From Leishmania infantum JPCM5 (lineage: Eukaryota; Euglenozoa; Kinetoplastea; Trypanosomatida; Trypanosomatidae): a stretch of DNA of 52,500 nucleotides. The position numbers were made by a program, and so were the translations under genes. Shown here piece after piece: positions 1 to 9,572 of the stretch. The notes under the pieces are model-generated. The model made no database searches. It saw nothing but the letters and a program-made list of their open reading frames with translations, and was not told the origin of the DNA. Location: positions 665,454 to 717,953 of the forward strand of contig NC_009402.2 of assembly GCF_000002875.2 (NCBI RefSeq), written 5' to 3'. Position 1 is the stretch's first letter; the number at the start of each line of letters is the position of its first letter.

Positions 1-732
1 CGGTGGCGCGGATGGTTTGGCGCGTCTTCTGCTTTTGCCTTGCACTCTTTTTTTATTATTATTTTTCCTTTGCTTACAGAGGAAAAAGAAAATGGCGTGG
101 CCGCCGGTGCACACGGGCCAGCTTGAATGCGCCTGCCGCCGCCATTCTCCCGACACCGTTCCATCCCAGATCTTCTTTTGTGGAAGAAGGAGGCGGACGT
201 GAGGGAGCGTTAATGGACAGGCTAACCCATAAGACTTGGTCCTTTCCTTCCTTCTCTGATGACTCACTTTCTCACCTCCCCGCCTCGCTCTCATGCCCCT
301 TTCCTCCGCTGTGTCGTTGATGAACTGCACGGCTCTGGTGAATACTTCACCTCTCAGGCTCATCAAAGGCTGTGAGCTTGCACGTGTGTCCGGGCGGCAG
401 CGTTGGCAGCGTGGAAGGAAGGGAGGGAGGGACGGGCCAGACAAGAGGACTCGAATCGTCGCAATCAGCATCTGTTTTTCTTTGTCTTTTTTTTTGTTTT
501 GCTGCTTTTATTATATATATGTATTTCACTTCTCCGCTCTCGAACCCGCCAGCATTATGAACACGAGGATGTGCATCCAGCAAGACTGGGGCTGTTAGCG
601 CGCGTATGAGTGGGGAGCGAGCGAAGAGGCGTTGGCGTAGTGGAGTAGATGCCCAACTCCTTTTTTCGACTTCAGGAGAGCTCCACCTCCACCACCTTCT
701 CCCTTCCGCCGTTTACTTGTCTTTTATCTCTC

Positions 733-765
<33 letters not shown>

Positions 766-1924
766 CCTCCTTCTCTCTCATGGCCACCGCGTGGGCGTGT
801 GCAGGGAGGGGGTGGTGTGTGCGCTCGTGTGAGTGCCTCTTGAGTTGGCCCGGTGCGAGGGAGACCAACCAGGTGAGAGAGAGTGCCAAAGAGAAGCTGA
901 GCGGCGGACAATGGTGGGCGGCGGAGGAGCGGGCCGAGTAAAGGGACCACCCACCAGATGAAGGCCCTCTCCCCGCAATCAACGTCATGCGCTATTTCTC
1001 TCTCCTTCGCTTTCGATGCTTCGTTTTCCTGTGTTTTGCTTTGCGCTTTTTTGCTCCTTCACTCACAAGTCACCACGCCCCTCCCCCTCGCCGTCTCTTC
1101 TCTGCATCGTACCGTTCGTTGCCCTATCTCCTGCCCCCTCTTCGCCGCACCCACGCGTGGAGTTTGCGTGTGTGTGTGCGTGCGGTGTGTCGTATTCTTC
1201 GTTCATGCCCGACACGTCGCGAGAGAGCGAGTGGAGTGATCGTTATGATGGTGATGATGGTGATCACGGTAAACGCAGAACACAGATCCAGGGTTAGCAA
1301 GACAAAACTCCAACCCCTAAAGGGCTTCCGACGAAAAGTAAAACTAAGCACCAAAAAAAAGGACAATGAACCACACCAGTGATTAGGTAACGAGAGACAG
1401 GGAGAGGTCGGGTGCGAAGGGCAGGAGGGAGGGCCTCGAGGCACGCAGGCGATACCAGAGCGGAGAATCTGCACCTTCTTCCCTCCCCCTTCCACCCCCT
1501 CCACCTTGCATCCCTACGGCACCGCACGAACAGATGCACGTGCACTCACATTTTATGTGAGTACAAGAATCAGTGCGGGTAGGGGAGCTGACGGTGCTGT
1601 CTAGCAGACTAAGAGCCGCATGCTCAAGGCCTCAGGATATACCTGCCCGTTTTGTAAGGGAGCGCGTTCACTGCCTCTGTGCCGCTGTCTGGTGAACGCG
1701 TGCGAGCTTCACGCGAGGCTGGGCGTGAAGGAGCACCAGGTGGAATCGCCGAGTGATGCCAAGGGCCCTTCTCCCTTTCCTCAACGAGGGGGCACATGCA
1801 ATGCCCGTGTAGCTTGTACACCGGCATTTCCCTCTACTTGTCTCTTTGTGCGCGCCGCCCTCTTCAACGTCTCTTCACCCACAACGCCGCGCGTGCCCAT
1901 GTGCATACGCTGCGCTCGTTGCTG
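1..1924. other. Intergenic / untranslated region without a recognisable gene
   Basis: No open frame here has a recognisable domain; the frames are short, mutually overlapping and rich in low-complexity translation. The sequence is a mosaic of T-rich and C/T-rich tracts, for example around 45-70, 470-520 and 1000-1100. It also has a CA dinucleotide run (about 735-762) and a GATGGT-type run (about 1241-1268). This fits 3' UTR and intergenic DNA between trypanosomatid genes. A gene further left is probably truncated from view; nothing in the first 300 bases is convincingly its 3' coding end. Confidence 0.6.
735..762. repeat. CA dinucleotide microsatellite
   Basis: An uninterrupted run of about fourteen CA units lies between a T-rich tract and a C/T-rich tract. 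Such runs are common in Leishmania intergenic DNA and are polymorphic between strains. No function is inferred. Confidence 0.9.
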
Positions 1925-2532
1925 TGTTTTCTTCTTATGACATCGTCTGGCCCCTGACGACGGGGGGGCACCTCGGTGCGTGGTAGCTCAGGACCCCGCG
2001 CCCCCCACCCAGAGCGGGTCGGGGGAGGCCCAGCAGCAGCCCTATCCCTGCCACACGTCTCGAGGCACCTCTGGTGGTGGCAGGGCCGAGCACCGACGAC
2101 GTAGGGGGAGGCCCGAGGGCTGCATCGCCCCTGATGTCGGCGGCCAGGCCGTGGATGGCGTGGTGTCGGAGCGGCCTGCGACAGTGCACACGTCTGAGCC
2201 ATGCACATGATAGGCAGAGCGTCAGCGTGGCTCAAGCGTATCTCCCACTCCCCGCCCCCTCACTGCCCACTGATTGGAGGGGCCTGGGTGTCGCCGCCGA
2301 GGGGGACGCGCCAGGTGGCGGCCGGCATAGTGTGAGCGGCGGTGAGGCGACCCGCGGAGCGGGGGTGCTGGGTGGCGTTTGAGGCCGAGGCGGCCCACTC
2401 AGATGGCTGAGTGGGCGCACTGCTGTAGCGCGTGTCTAGGGCTGCGTCGCGCCACGCGACGGGCCTTTGGCGGGCCGGGTAGAGCTGAGTTGAGGTCGTG
2501 CTCTGTGGCAGCGACATGGACCGTTTGAAACG
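1925..2532 (-). mobile_element. Family A retroposon copy 1 (SIDER2-like)
   Basis: This is one of three almost identical copies, the others being at 13770-14367 and 16377-16951. Read on the minus strand it begins near 2532 and ends in an A-rich stretch near 1925. A motif like the Pr77 signature of ingi/L1Tc retroelements (ATGCCGGCC, then CCACCTGGCG) lies internally near 2300-2340, complement strand. About 60 bp closer to the element's 5' end is a perfect hairpin at 2393-2416. SIDER2 elements are described as carrying two tandem signature copies near the 5' end, and the layout here is compatible with that. The element carries no coding capacity of its own and is antisense to the surrounding transcription. 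The subfamily name is from memory; the repeat itself is seen directly. Confidence 0.75.
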
Positions 2533-3166
2533 GAAAGGCGCTTGTGCGCTTGTGCACAGCTCGTCGAGGTGCATCAGCACGCCTCGTAGCAGCGGTTGCA
2601 CCACTCGCCAGCGACAGGGAGGTGAGAGGGGCGAGAGGAGCGAAGCGCGACTTTTTTTTCCTACACGCTCAATTCTGAGATGAGAGAGGGGTTGCGCGAC
2701 CCACGGGCTCTGTGCTCGCCTTTCGTGTTGCGTCTGCTCTTGTCTTCAACTCGCCATGACCCCGACGAACGCTTCACCAGAAAGGCAGAGCGGAGGAAGG
2801 GTGATGCAGGATTGCAAAAAAAAAGCAATCATCGCAGCGGCGGCAGCCCTTTTCCAGCAGGTCGTCTTTAGGTCCCTCATGTGGGCACGTACACACATAA
2901 TGCATCGCTCTTCCACGAGCCCTCCCTCTCTTCCTCCTCCTTTGGCTTGCTCTTCGGCTGCCTCGTTTCGTTCTCGTGCTCAGGTTTGAACTCACTGCCT
3001 TGTTTTCTGCTGCATTGTCGTAAAGTGGGACTCCCCTCTCCTCGCCACCGTCTCTGCCTCGCCTTTTTCGGGAGAGACGCGTGCGTTTGTCACGTTTGGA
3101 GTGCTTGCTGTGTATGCACGCAACAATTTCGAGAACCATCCTAGTACACCGGGTCTTGCAGTCTTC
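2533..3166 (+). promoter_or_regulatory. Intergenic / 5' UTR region of the first kinesin
   Basis: No gene is recognised here. Pyrimidine-rich tracts around 2925-2975 and 3030-3070 precede the kinesin start. Plausible trans-splice acceptor AGs occur close to 3072-3075, about 95 bases before the chosen ATG. Acceptor choice is inferred. Confidence 0.4.
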
Positions 3167-6100
3167 ATGTCGTTGCCTAGCAACGGCAACGACCACGGTA
3201 TCGCAAACGCGCCCACGGTGGCCAACGATGCCGCCGCGGCCGGCGCGCACGCACCCCCGGCAAGCATCGGCAACCAGACACCAAAGCTGAGGCTGTCAGC
3301 GCTCACAACCGTGGGACCAGAGGCAGAAGCAGCGAACGGCGCGCTGCGTATCGCCGGTGGTGATGTGCCGCAGCAGCTGCCCGCACGCGTGGCTTCCCCA
3401 ACGGGGAGAGCGACGACGATGACACCGCTTACAGCCTCCTCCTCCCCGCGTGGCCCTGCGGCGGCAACCGCATCGTCACAGGAGAGCGTCAGCGTCATTG
3501 TGCGCTTGAAGGGGGCCCCAAAGTTTTCCTCTTCAACGGCGCTGCTCTCTTACGCGGTGGAGGATGGCACACTTGCGACGCCGCGGGTGTCCTGTCGCCC
3601 CTCCTCGCGGGACTGCGGATCCGCCTCGCCGCGTTTGCACAGCCCGCGCGCAGCTCTCGGCTGCGGAAGCGCGGCAGAGCCGTCCGTCGCTCCGTCGACA
3701 TCCTTTCCCGGCGCTGACGGAGGCGCCGATGTCGCCGCGGCTGCATGTACGGATGCCTCCGAATCTCCTGTGTTGCCAGTATCGCAGCCCAGAGCGTCTG
3801 CGTCTTTGTCGACGCAGACGTCGAAGCAGCAGCCCTTGACCCCTGCCTCTCCAACAATGCACTCGTCACCGCGGCCGAGCCTCTTCGCGGCCGAGTCCCC
3901 GGCTACGCATCACCACCAAGAGGACCGCAGCTCTGGTGCCAGCGCCGTGCTGGGTAGCGCCGCTGCGGCTGGCAGGAGCATCGGCTCACACGGCCGCGTG
4001 CTCACCATCACCTTTCCCAACACGAGGGAGCGCCGAAAGTATGAGTTTGGCGAGGTACTGGAGCCCGAGGTGACGAACGCGGCCCTGTGCGAGCGCCTCA
4101 TCCCCTCCGTCATGGAGCAGATGGCGGCTGGCTTCGATGTGTGCGTGCTGTGCTACGGCCAAACCGGGAGCGGCAAGACGTACACGATGAACGCGCTGGC
4201 TCCAGCCGTTGCCGAGGAGGTCTTTCGCTCCCTCGACGTGAACAACGAGGTGGTGGAGATGAGCTACATACAGATTTACAACAACAAAGCCTACAACCTG
4301 CTTGACGGTGCCCGCTCTGGCAGGCTTGGCGCCGAACTGTCACGTCCGCTGACGAGCAGCACCGGTACCGGCAACAGCGGTGGTAGCAGCTGCTTTGCCA
4401 GTGCCTCGGAGCCCAAGGTTCTGATCCGGAGCAGTGCTGAGATGCTCGCCAAGATGAAGGCGGCGTCGCGACTGCGCGTGACGCATGCGCACACCCTCAA
4501 CGCCCGCAGCTCGCGTTCCTTCACCCTCCTCTCTCTCCACATCACGCGCTTCCTCGACGGCGCGCCGCTCACGACGACGCGGGTGACACTCGCCGACCTC
4601 GCCGGGACGGAGAGACTGAAGAAGAGCGGTGCCACCGGGGAGGCGGCCGATCAGGCCATCTTCATCAACAGGTCCTTGATGGCGCTGCGCCAGCTGGTGG
4701 AGTCTCGCGGCACGGAAGCAGAGGTGCTGCACTTCCGCGAATCGCTGCTTACCACATATCTCGCCCCGCGCATGCGCAGCTGGCACCTCATTCTTCTCGT
4801 TACTGTCTCCCTCGAGGCGGGCAGCTTCGAGGAGACCAAGTCGTCGCTGGAGTTTGCGACCAACGCGCGACGCCGCAAGGTCATGAAGGTGAAGAGCGGG
4901 CTCGAGCAGAGATTGCCGAGCACCGTCGCCCGCCTCTATGGACGGCCCAGCTTCCTCGTTGCCGCCGGTGGCGTGGTCAGCGGCAGCGGCTGGAACGCGC
5001 GCGAAGACAACGCCGACAGCAGCGAGCTTCAAGAAATCATTGCGGTCCTTCAGTACCGCATCCGCGTGCTGGAGGAGGCGCTGAAGATAGAGCAGGAGCG
5101 AGGCGCCATGACGGCTGTGCAGTCACCACTGACAGAGGTGCTTGCCAACCCCGGCTGTGCGGCGCCGGGGGCGGCGTTGGGTGCGGGTGTCACGCCGCTG
5201 GCTAACGCAGAGGCGCTGCGGCGGGAGTTCCAGTACTACCGTCATCTGCTTCAGGAGCGAGAGCAGGATCTGCGCCGTTTGCAAGCTCAACTGCCTGAAA
5301 CGAGTGCTGAGGCTGGCTGCTCGCCACCAGTGCTGCCCGACTCACTGGAAACGTCGTCGCTATCGTTGGACGAAGGCGACGCGGGCGCGAGAGACGATCA
5401 GCAGGACTCCGCCACGCCACCAGCCTCGGCGCGGAGCAGCGACAGCTCTGGTGCACAGGTGCGCTCGGGTGAGGGGGGCGCTGCCGACGCGCACGTGCAG
5501 CTGCGGCGGTGCGTGCGCCAACTGCGTTCACTTCTCTCACGTGGTAGCAGCGAAGACAAGTGTGCCGACGTGCTGGACCGCCTGCGCAACGCGGTGCTGC
5601 GTGCGACCGAACAGTACGAAGACGTCAACGAACAGCTGCTTGTCGTCTCTAGCTCACTGAGCGGGCTGCGTACACAAAATCATCGACTCTGCGAGGAGGT
5701 GCTGCGTGCCAACAAGCGCCTTTTAGCAATCGATGCGGAGTGCAGGGAGCGGTGCGCCGCCCTGCAGACGGCGACACTTCGAGCGACCACTGCGGAGACG
5801 ACTCTCGAGCAGTTGCGCCTGCAGCTATTTCAGGCATACGCCGAGCAGTCGATACGGGAGGAGATGACGCGCCTCTACCTGGATGCGGCGCCGATCGCCG
5901 CCAACGTCGATGAGGCCGTGTCTGGCGACCGACAGACGGAGCAGCAGGTGGAGCTAGAGAAGGTGCAGGCGCACCAGCAAGTATTGTGCGACAAGATCAC
6001 CGAGCTGGTGGACAACGTCGAGCAGCTGACGCTCGTCGTCGCGCAGAAGGATGTGTCTCTGGCGGCGCTGGAGTCGCTCATCACACCGGCGCAGCGAGCG

Positions 6101-7144
6101 CTCTTTCACACCCTGTCAAACACTTCCACTGCCATCGCTGACCGCGGCACCACCAGCGTTGGTGGCAGTGATGGCGGGCTTGCTGGCACGACCACGGCAG
6201 CCATGGCCGCAGACGGCGGAAGCAGCGCCGCTGACTGTTTCAGTCTCTTGCAGTCACGCGTTTCGGAGCTCAGCTCCCTGCTTACGCAGGAGCAGCAGCA
6301 GCACCAGCTGACCCAGTGCGAGCTCATGGAGGCCCGCGAAGATGCGCGGCGCAGTCGGCAGGAGCAGCGGCAGGCGTTCTTCCAACAGCAGGAGGAGGCG
6401 CGGCGCGTGGGCCAACTGATGGCAGAGAACTACGAGCTGCGCCAACAGAACGAGCGCCATCAGCTCTATCTGCACCATATGTGCGTCAGCTTCCACGAAA
6501 AATTACTGCAACTGCGACATGGACACGAGGAGGAGATGGCAGAACTGCGAAGCGCCGCGAAAGCGGCGCCATCGCATCCGCGCGGCAACGACGGTACGGC
6601 GAGACAGGGTTGCGAGGACGAGGACCACGACGATGGGGCGTCGTCGGCCACCGCACGTGCCCTTGTGCGCGATGAAATGCCGCAGGGTGTGCCGTTGGGT
6701 GAGGATCGGCTGCCTCAAAGCACTGTGCACGGCTCCGCTGCTGTCGCACTCTCGATGGCGGGCGTGGTGGACAGTGGAGACGCGGGGTGGAGGGCATCGG
6801 CGCCGATACAGCGGTCCGGTCGAGTGCGGCATCGGCTTACTAAGTCGAATGCGCAACACCGCGGAGAAGGTCAGGGCACGGCACCAACTACGACGGACCA
6901 CACGGTTGTGGCAGATACTGCTGCCGTGTTGCCACAGCGCGTCCGGCTGCCGTCAAAGGTGGCGCGCCGTTCAGCGAGCATCAGCAAGGCAAGGCGGCAT
7001 CTCTTCGCTACGTACGGTGAGCCAGCCGACCCCAATGATGCGCCGGTGCCTTTCGTCAAGTCAGACGTCGTCGCCTCTACCCCGACGGCAACGCGGCGCC
7101 GCGTTCGCGCGTCAGGAGAGGCGCGCGGGAAGCGGCGCAAGTAG
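3167..7144 (+). CDS. Divergent kinesin-like motor protein
   Basis: A microtubule motor ATPase of about 1325 residues. The P-loop GQTGSGKT lies at residues 331-338, switch I NARSSRSF at 445-452 and switch II DLAGTE at 477-482. A beta-1-like strand, VSVIVRLKG, sits near residue 106. It is separated from the next core strand (VLTITF, near 277) by about 160 Ser/Ala/Pro-rich residues, an unusual insertion inside the motor core. Switch I ends in Phe where most kinesins have His (NxxSSRSH). From about residue 620 onward there are long Gln/Glu/Leu-rich coiled-coil stretches, then a basic low-complexity C-terminus. The frame is open from 3101; the ATG at 3167 is preferred because the upstream residues look like translated UTR and a pyrimidine tract ends just before 3101. 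The kinesin assignment is secure, but the subfamily is not identified. Confidence 0.93.
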   Translation: MSLPSNGNDHGIANAPTVANDAAAAGAHAPPASIGNQTPKLRLSALTTVGPEAEAANGALRIAGGDVPQQLPARVASPTGRATTMTPLTASSSPRGPAAATASSQESVSVIVRLKGAPKFSSSTALLSYAVEDGTLATPRVSCRPSSRDCGSASPRLHSPRAALGCGSAAEPSVAPSTSFPGADGGADVAAAACTDASESPVLPVSQPRASASLSTQTSKQQPLTPASPTMHSSPRPSLFAAESPATHHHQEDRSSGASAVLGSAAAAGRSIGSHGRVLTITFPNTRERRKYEFGEVLEPEVTNAALCERLIPSVMEQMAAGFDVCVLCYGQTGSGKTYTMNALAPAVAEEVFRSLDVNNEVVEMSYIQIYNNKAYNLLDGARSGRLGAELSRPLTSSTGTGNSGGSSCFASASEPKVLIRSSAEMLAKMKAASRLRVTHAHTLNARSSRSFTLLSLHITRFLDGAPLTTTRVTLADLAGTERLKKSGATGEAADQAIFINRSLMALRQLVESRGTEAEVLHFRESLLTTYLAPRMRSWHLILLVTVSLEAGSFEETKSSLEFATNARRRKVMKVKSGLEQRLPSTVARLYGRPSFLVAAGGVVSGSGWNAREDNADSSELQEIIAVLQYRIRVLEEALKIEQERGAMTAVQSPLTEVLANPGCAAPGAALGAGVTPLANAEALRREFQYYRHLLQEREQDLRRLQAQLPETSAEAGCSPPVLPDSLETSSLSLDEGDAGARDDQQDSATPPASARSSDSSGAQVRSGEGGAADAHVQLRRCVRQLRSLLSRGSSEDKCADVLDRLRNAVLRATEQYEDVNEQLLVVSSSLSGLRTQNHRLCEEVLRANKRLLAIDAECRERCAALQTATLRATTAETTLEQLRLQLFQAYAEQSIREEMTRLYLDAAPIAANVDEAVSGDRQTEQQVELEKVQAHQQVLCDKITELVDNVEQLTLVVAQKDVSLAALESLITPAQRALFHTLSNTSTAIADRGTTSVGGSDGGLAGTTTAAMAADGGSSAADCFSLLQSRVSELSSLLTQEQQQHQLTQCELMEAREDARRSRQEQRQAFFQQQEEARRVGQLMAENYELRQQNERHQLYLHHMCVSFHEKLLQLRHGHEEEMAELRSAAKAAPSHPRGNDGTARQGCEDEDHDDGASSATARALVRDEMPQGVPLGEDRLPQSTVHGSAAVALSMAGVVDSGDAGWRASAPIQRSGRVRHRLTKSNAQHRGEGQGTAPTTTDHTVVADTAAVLPQRVRLPSKVARRSASISKARRHLFATYGEPADPNDAPVPFVKSDVVASTPTATRRRVRASGEARGKRRK

Positions 7145-7890
7145 CCGCAACGGGAGTGTGAGGCACATGTGCCTGTGTGCACGTATGCGTGGGTGCGTGC
7201 GCGCTGGTGAGTGATGCACCCGCACACACGCCTCATGCGCACTTGCGTCCCCATCAACGCACTCGTTGTGCGGTGTGTCTTCATCTTTGCGCCTTTCTTT
7301 CGCCTCTCATGTGTGCGCACAGACACAACGACGGAGTCACGGACACTCGCACCTCCGGTGCGAGTGCGGCGATTTGTTACGTCGCGGCATTTCTGTCTTC
7401 TCCCCTCCGTGCAGGGGGGGTGCGTAGGCATTGCTCCTGATCGCTGATGCTCGTTTTATCACACGCCCTCCTCGCCGCTTTTGCCTAGCAGCCATGCGCG
7501 CACCACTCTTGATGGACGCGCTGGACTCGCTGCTACTCCCTTCCTTTCACCCGTGCTCAGCCCTCTCCTGCTGCACAACCTCTATCATCGCCGTCACCAC
7601 CTCTGATTCCACCCTCCTCTCTTGCTCTACGTATATATATATATATATACATATGTGTGTGTGTGTATCGCCTGCGCCCCAACTCGGGTATGCCTGACAC
7701 GCTTTACATCAGCCGCCCCCTTCACACCGCATCAATATGTGCCCTACACCCTCCTTGCTCACTCTCATAGCTACACGCACAGACATATATATCTAGGAAA
7801 CGAGAATAAGCGATAGACACAGACGTGCGCCTCCTTTTCCCCCTTCCCCCTCGCACCACACCACAGCCACCAAGTTGCGTGCGTGTGACA
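7145..7890 (+). promoter_or_regulatory. Intergenic region with TA and TG microsatellites
   Basis: No gene is seen. A TA run (about 7630-7648) followed by a TG run (about 7655-7665) lies among C/T-rich tracts that precede the transporter gene. Polypyrimidine stretches at 7825-7860 could direct trans-splicing of the downstream mRNA. Confidence 0.45.
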
Positions 7891-8982
7891 ATGGCAGACA
7901 CGGCGCTGGGGCTGGCGAGCATCTTCTGCGGCTGCCAGGCGAACGTCTTCTTGCTGGAGCTCATCATCACCGGCTCTCCGAACACTTACTACGCCCTCAC
8001 TTGCGCTCAGTATGTGTGCGTCGCTCTCTTCACCTTGCCTCTGCTGCTGCGCTTCAAGCAGCCACACGAGCAACAGGGGGCAACGCTCAATATGTGGCCG
8101 TTGCAGTGGCGGCGCTTTCGTGTCTCACTGCGCTACAAGCTGATCCTCGCCGTCGTCGGGTGGGCCATGTCGGTCGGCAACAACATTGCCTTCGGCTTCC
8201 ATATCTCCATCCCGCTGCACGCCACTTTCCGCTCCTCCTCGATGATGCTCAACATGCTTGCCGGGCACTTCTTCTTCGGCAAGCGCTTCACAGCGCCACA
8301 GGTGGCCTCTGCCTTGGTCATCTTTGCCGGCCTCATCGCTCTGACAATCGAGAAGGCACGCAGGACGAGCAGCGCGGGGGCCGAGACGGCGTCTCGCACC
8401 GCAGCCGTCGCGTCGACCCCGACGTGGTACTGGGGCTGTGGAATAGCCATTCTGGTGGCCACCACTGCGTGCACGACGGCATTGAGCGTCTTTCAGGAGC
8501 ACATGTACCGCTGCGCCCGTGCGAACGAGGCCGCAAGGAAGGCAGCGCCATCGAGCGACGATGCTCCGCCAATGTGGACAGAGGCGCTCTGCTTCTCGCA
8601 TCTCTTTGCGATCCCGCTCTTCCTTCTGCAGCCGATGCGCCTCTGCACCGAGTTTGCGCACGTTGATGTGGACAGCCAGCTGCACGTGGCGTTGAACTGC
8701 GTGACTCAGGTAGTTTGCATCACCGGCGTGTATGTGATGAACGACAAGACCTCAGCCTTCACTCTGAGCCTGACGCTGACGCTACGCAAACTTGCCAGTT
8801 TTGTGCTCTCGGTCGTCTACTTTGGTCACTACCGGCACCTCTCGGCTGTGGAGTGGGTCGCCATGGTTGGCGCTCTCATGGCTGGCACCGCGTACCCGTT
8901 TCTACCTAAGGCTCAACCCGACCTTTCTGGCGCCGTAGACGCGAGCGCATCGACAGAGACAAGTGCGAAGAAGAACAAGTAG
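7891..8982 (+). CDS. Nucleotide-sugar transporter, UAA/SLC35B family
   Basis: A polytopic membrane protein of 363 residues with about ten hydrophobic segments. It starts MADTALGLASIFCGCQANVF, where the first helix begins almost at the N-terminus. The block SVGNNIAFGFHISIPLHATFRSSSM resembles the conserved central motif of SLC35B/UAA transporters (UDP-GlcNAc/UDP-Xyl type). A late segment, DKTSAFTLSLTLTLRKLASF, matches the family's second conserved motif. The C-terminus SAKKNK is lysine-rich, compatible with Golgi/ER localisation. The likely role is antiport of nucleotide sugars against nucleoside monophosphate in the Golgi or ER to feed glycoconjugate synthesis. Substrate cannot be read from sequence. 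The frame extends upstream to 7825, but those residues look like UTR and the ATG at 7891 fits the family N-terminus. Confidence 0.88.
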   Translation: MADTALGLASIFCGCQANVFLLELIITGSPNTYYALTCAQYVCVALFTLPLLLRFKQPHEQQGATLNMWPLQWRRFRVSLRYKLILAVVGWAMSVGNNIAFGFHISIPLHATFRSSSMMLNMLAGHFFFGKRFTAPQVASALVIFAGLIALTIEKARRTSSAGAETASRTAAVASTPTWYWGCGIAILVATTACTTALSVFQEHMYRCARANEAARKAAPSSDDAPPMWTEALCFSHLFAIPLFLLQPMRLCTEFAHVDVDSQLHVALNCVTQVVCITGVYVMNDKTSAFTLSLTLTLRKLASFVLSVVYFGHYRHLSAVEWVAMVGALMAGTAYPFLPKAQPDLSGAVDASASTETSAKKNK

Positions 8983-9572
8983 CCGATGTGCGTGTCTCAG
9001 TGTGCGTCGGATGATCTCCCTTGCTCCTGACAGCTCTCTCCATCATGATCCGGCATTGCACGCTAGAGGAGGAAGAGGATGAGGAGGGGAGCGCTGGGGG
9101 GGGGGCAGATCCATACGCACGTACGACCAGCACGAACAAGGATAACAGAAAGACGCAGCTGTCTTTGGGGCCGTGTGCCGAGAGGAGGCGATGCCACACC
9201 CAATCCTCACCTCACTGGAGCGAAGTACACCCGCTTGTGCGTATTCGTGAACCATAGCATATGCTTTACATCGACTACTGTGGTATTGCACGCGCGGTTC
9301 CCGCTGCCGGGTACGCCGCAACAACGGAAAATGGGGCGATGCGTGTTGCACGCCTCCCCGTGATGCCGACGTCTCTCTTTTCTCCTTTCCTTGCCTCCCA
9401 CCTCTTCCCTCCCCCATTTCGATGCCACGACTTAACGCTTCGCCTTCGCCTACCTCTCCCTCCAGCCCCATCGCTGCTTCACCCCGTCGCAGTCACGGAG
9501 CGCAGGGCAAACCCCCGAGCGGACACGCAAACAAAAAGCGCGATAAAGGAAGAGAGAAAGAGTTGGTCAGAC
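8983..9572 (+). promoter_or_regulatory. Intergenic region
   Basis: No recognisable gene. The stretch includes a GA/G-rich patch at 9065-9110 and C/T-rich tracts at 9370-9425 and 9445-9485. The latter are plausible polypyrimidine tracts for trans-splicing of the BTB-like gene that follows. Confidence 0.4.

Noticed and set aside
1864..2604. Overlapping ORFs of 60-125 codons on both strands within the family A repeat, recurring at 13740-14720 and 16313-16960
   Set aside because: They lie inside the retroposon, recur only because the DNA recurs, and are high-GC open frames without start context or recognisable domains.
2774..3498. Minus-strand ORFs of 158 and 168 codons overlapping the kinesin start
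   Set aside because: They are antisense to a confident gene and have Ala/Gly/Arg-rich shadow composition due to high third-position GC.
4340..5032. 230-codon minus-strand ORF within the first kinesin
   Set aside because: Shadow of the motor domain coding sequence; no independent motif.
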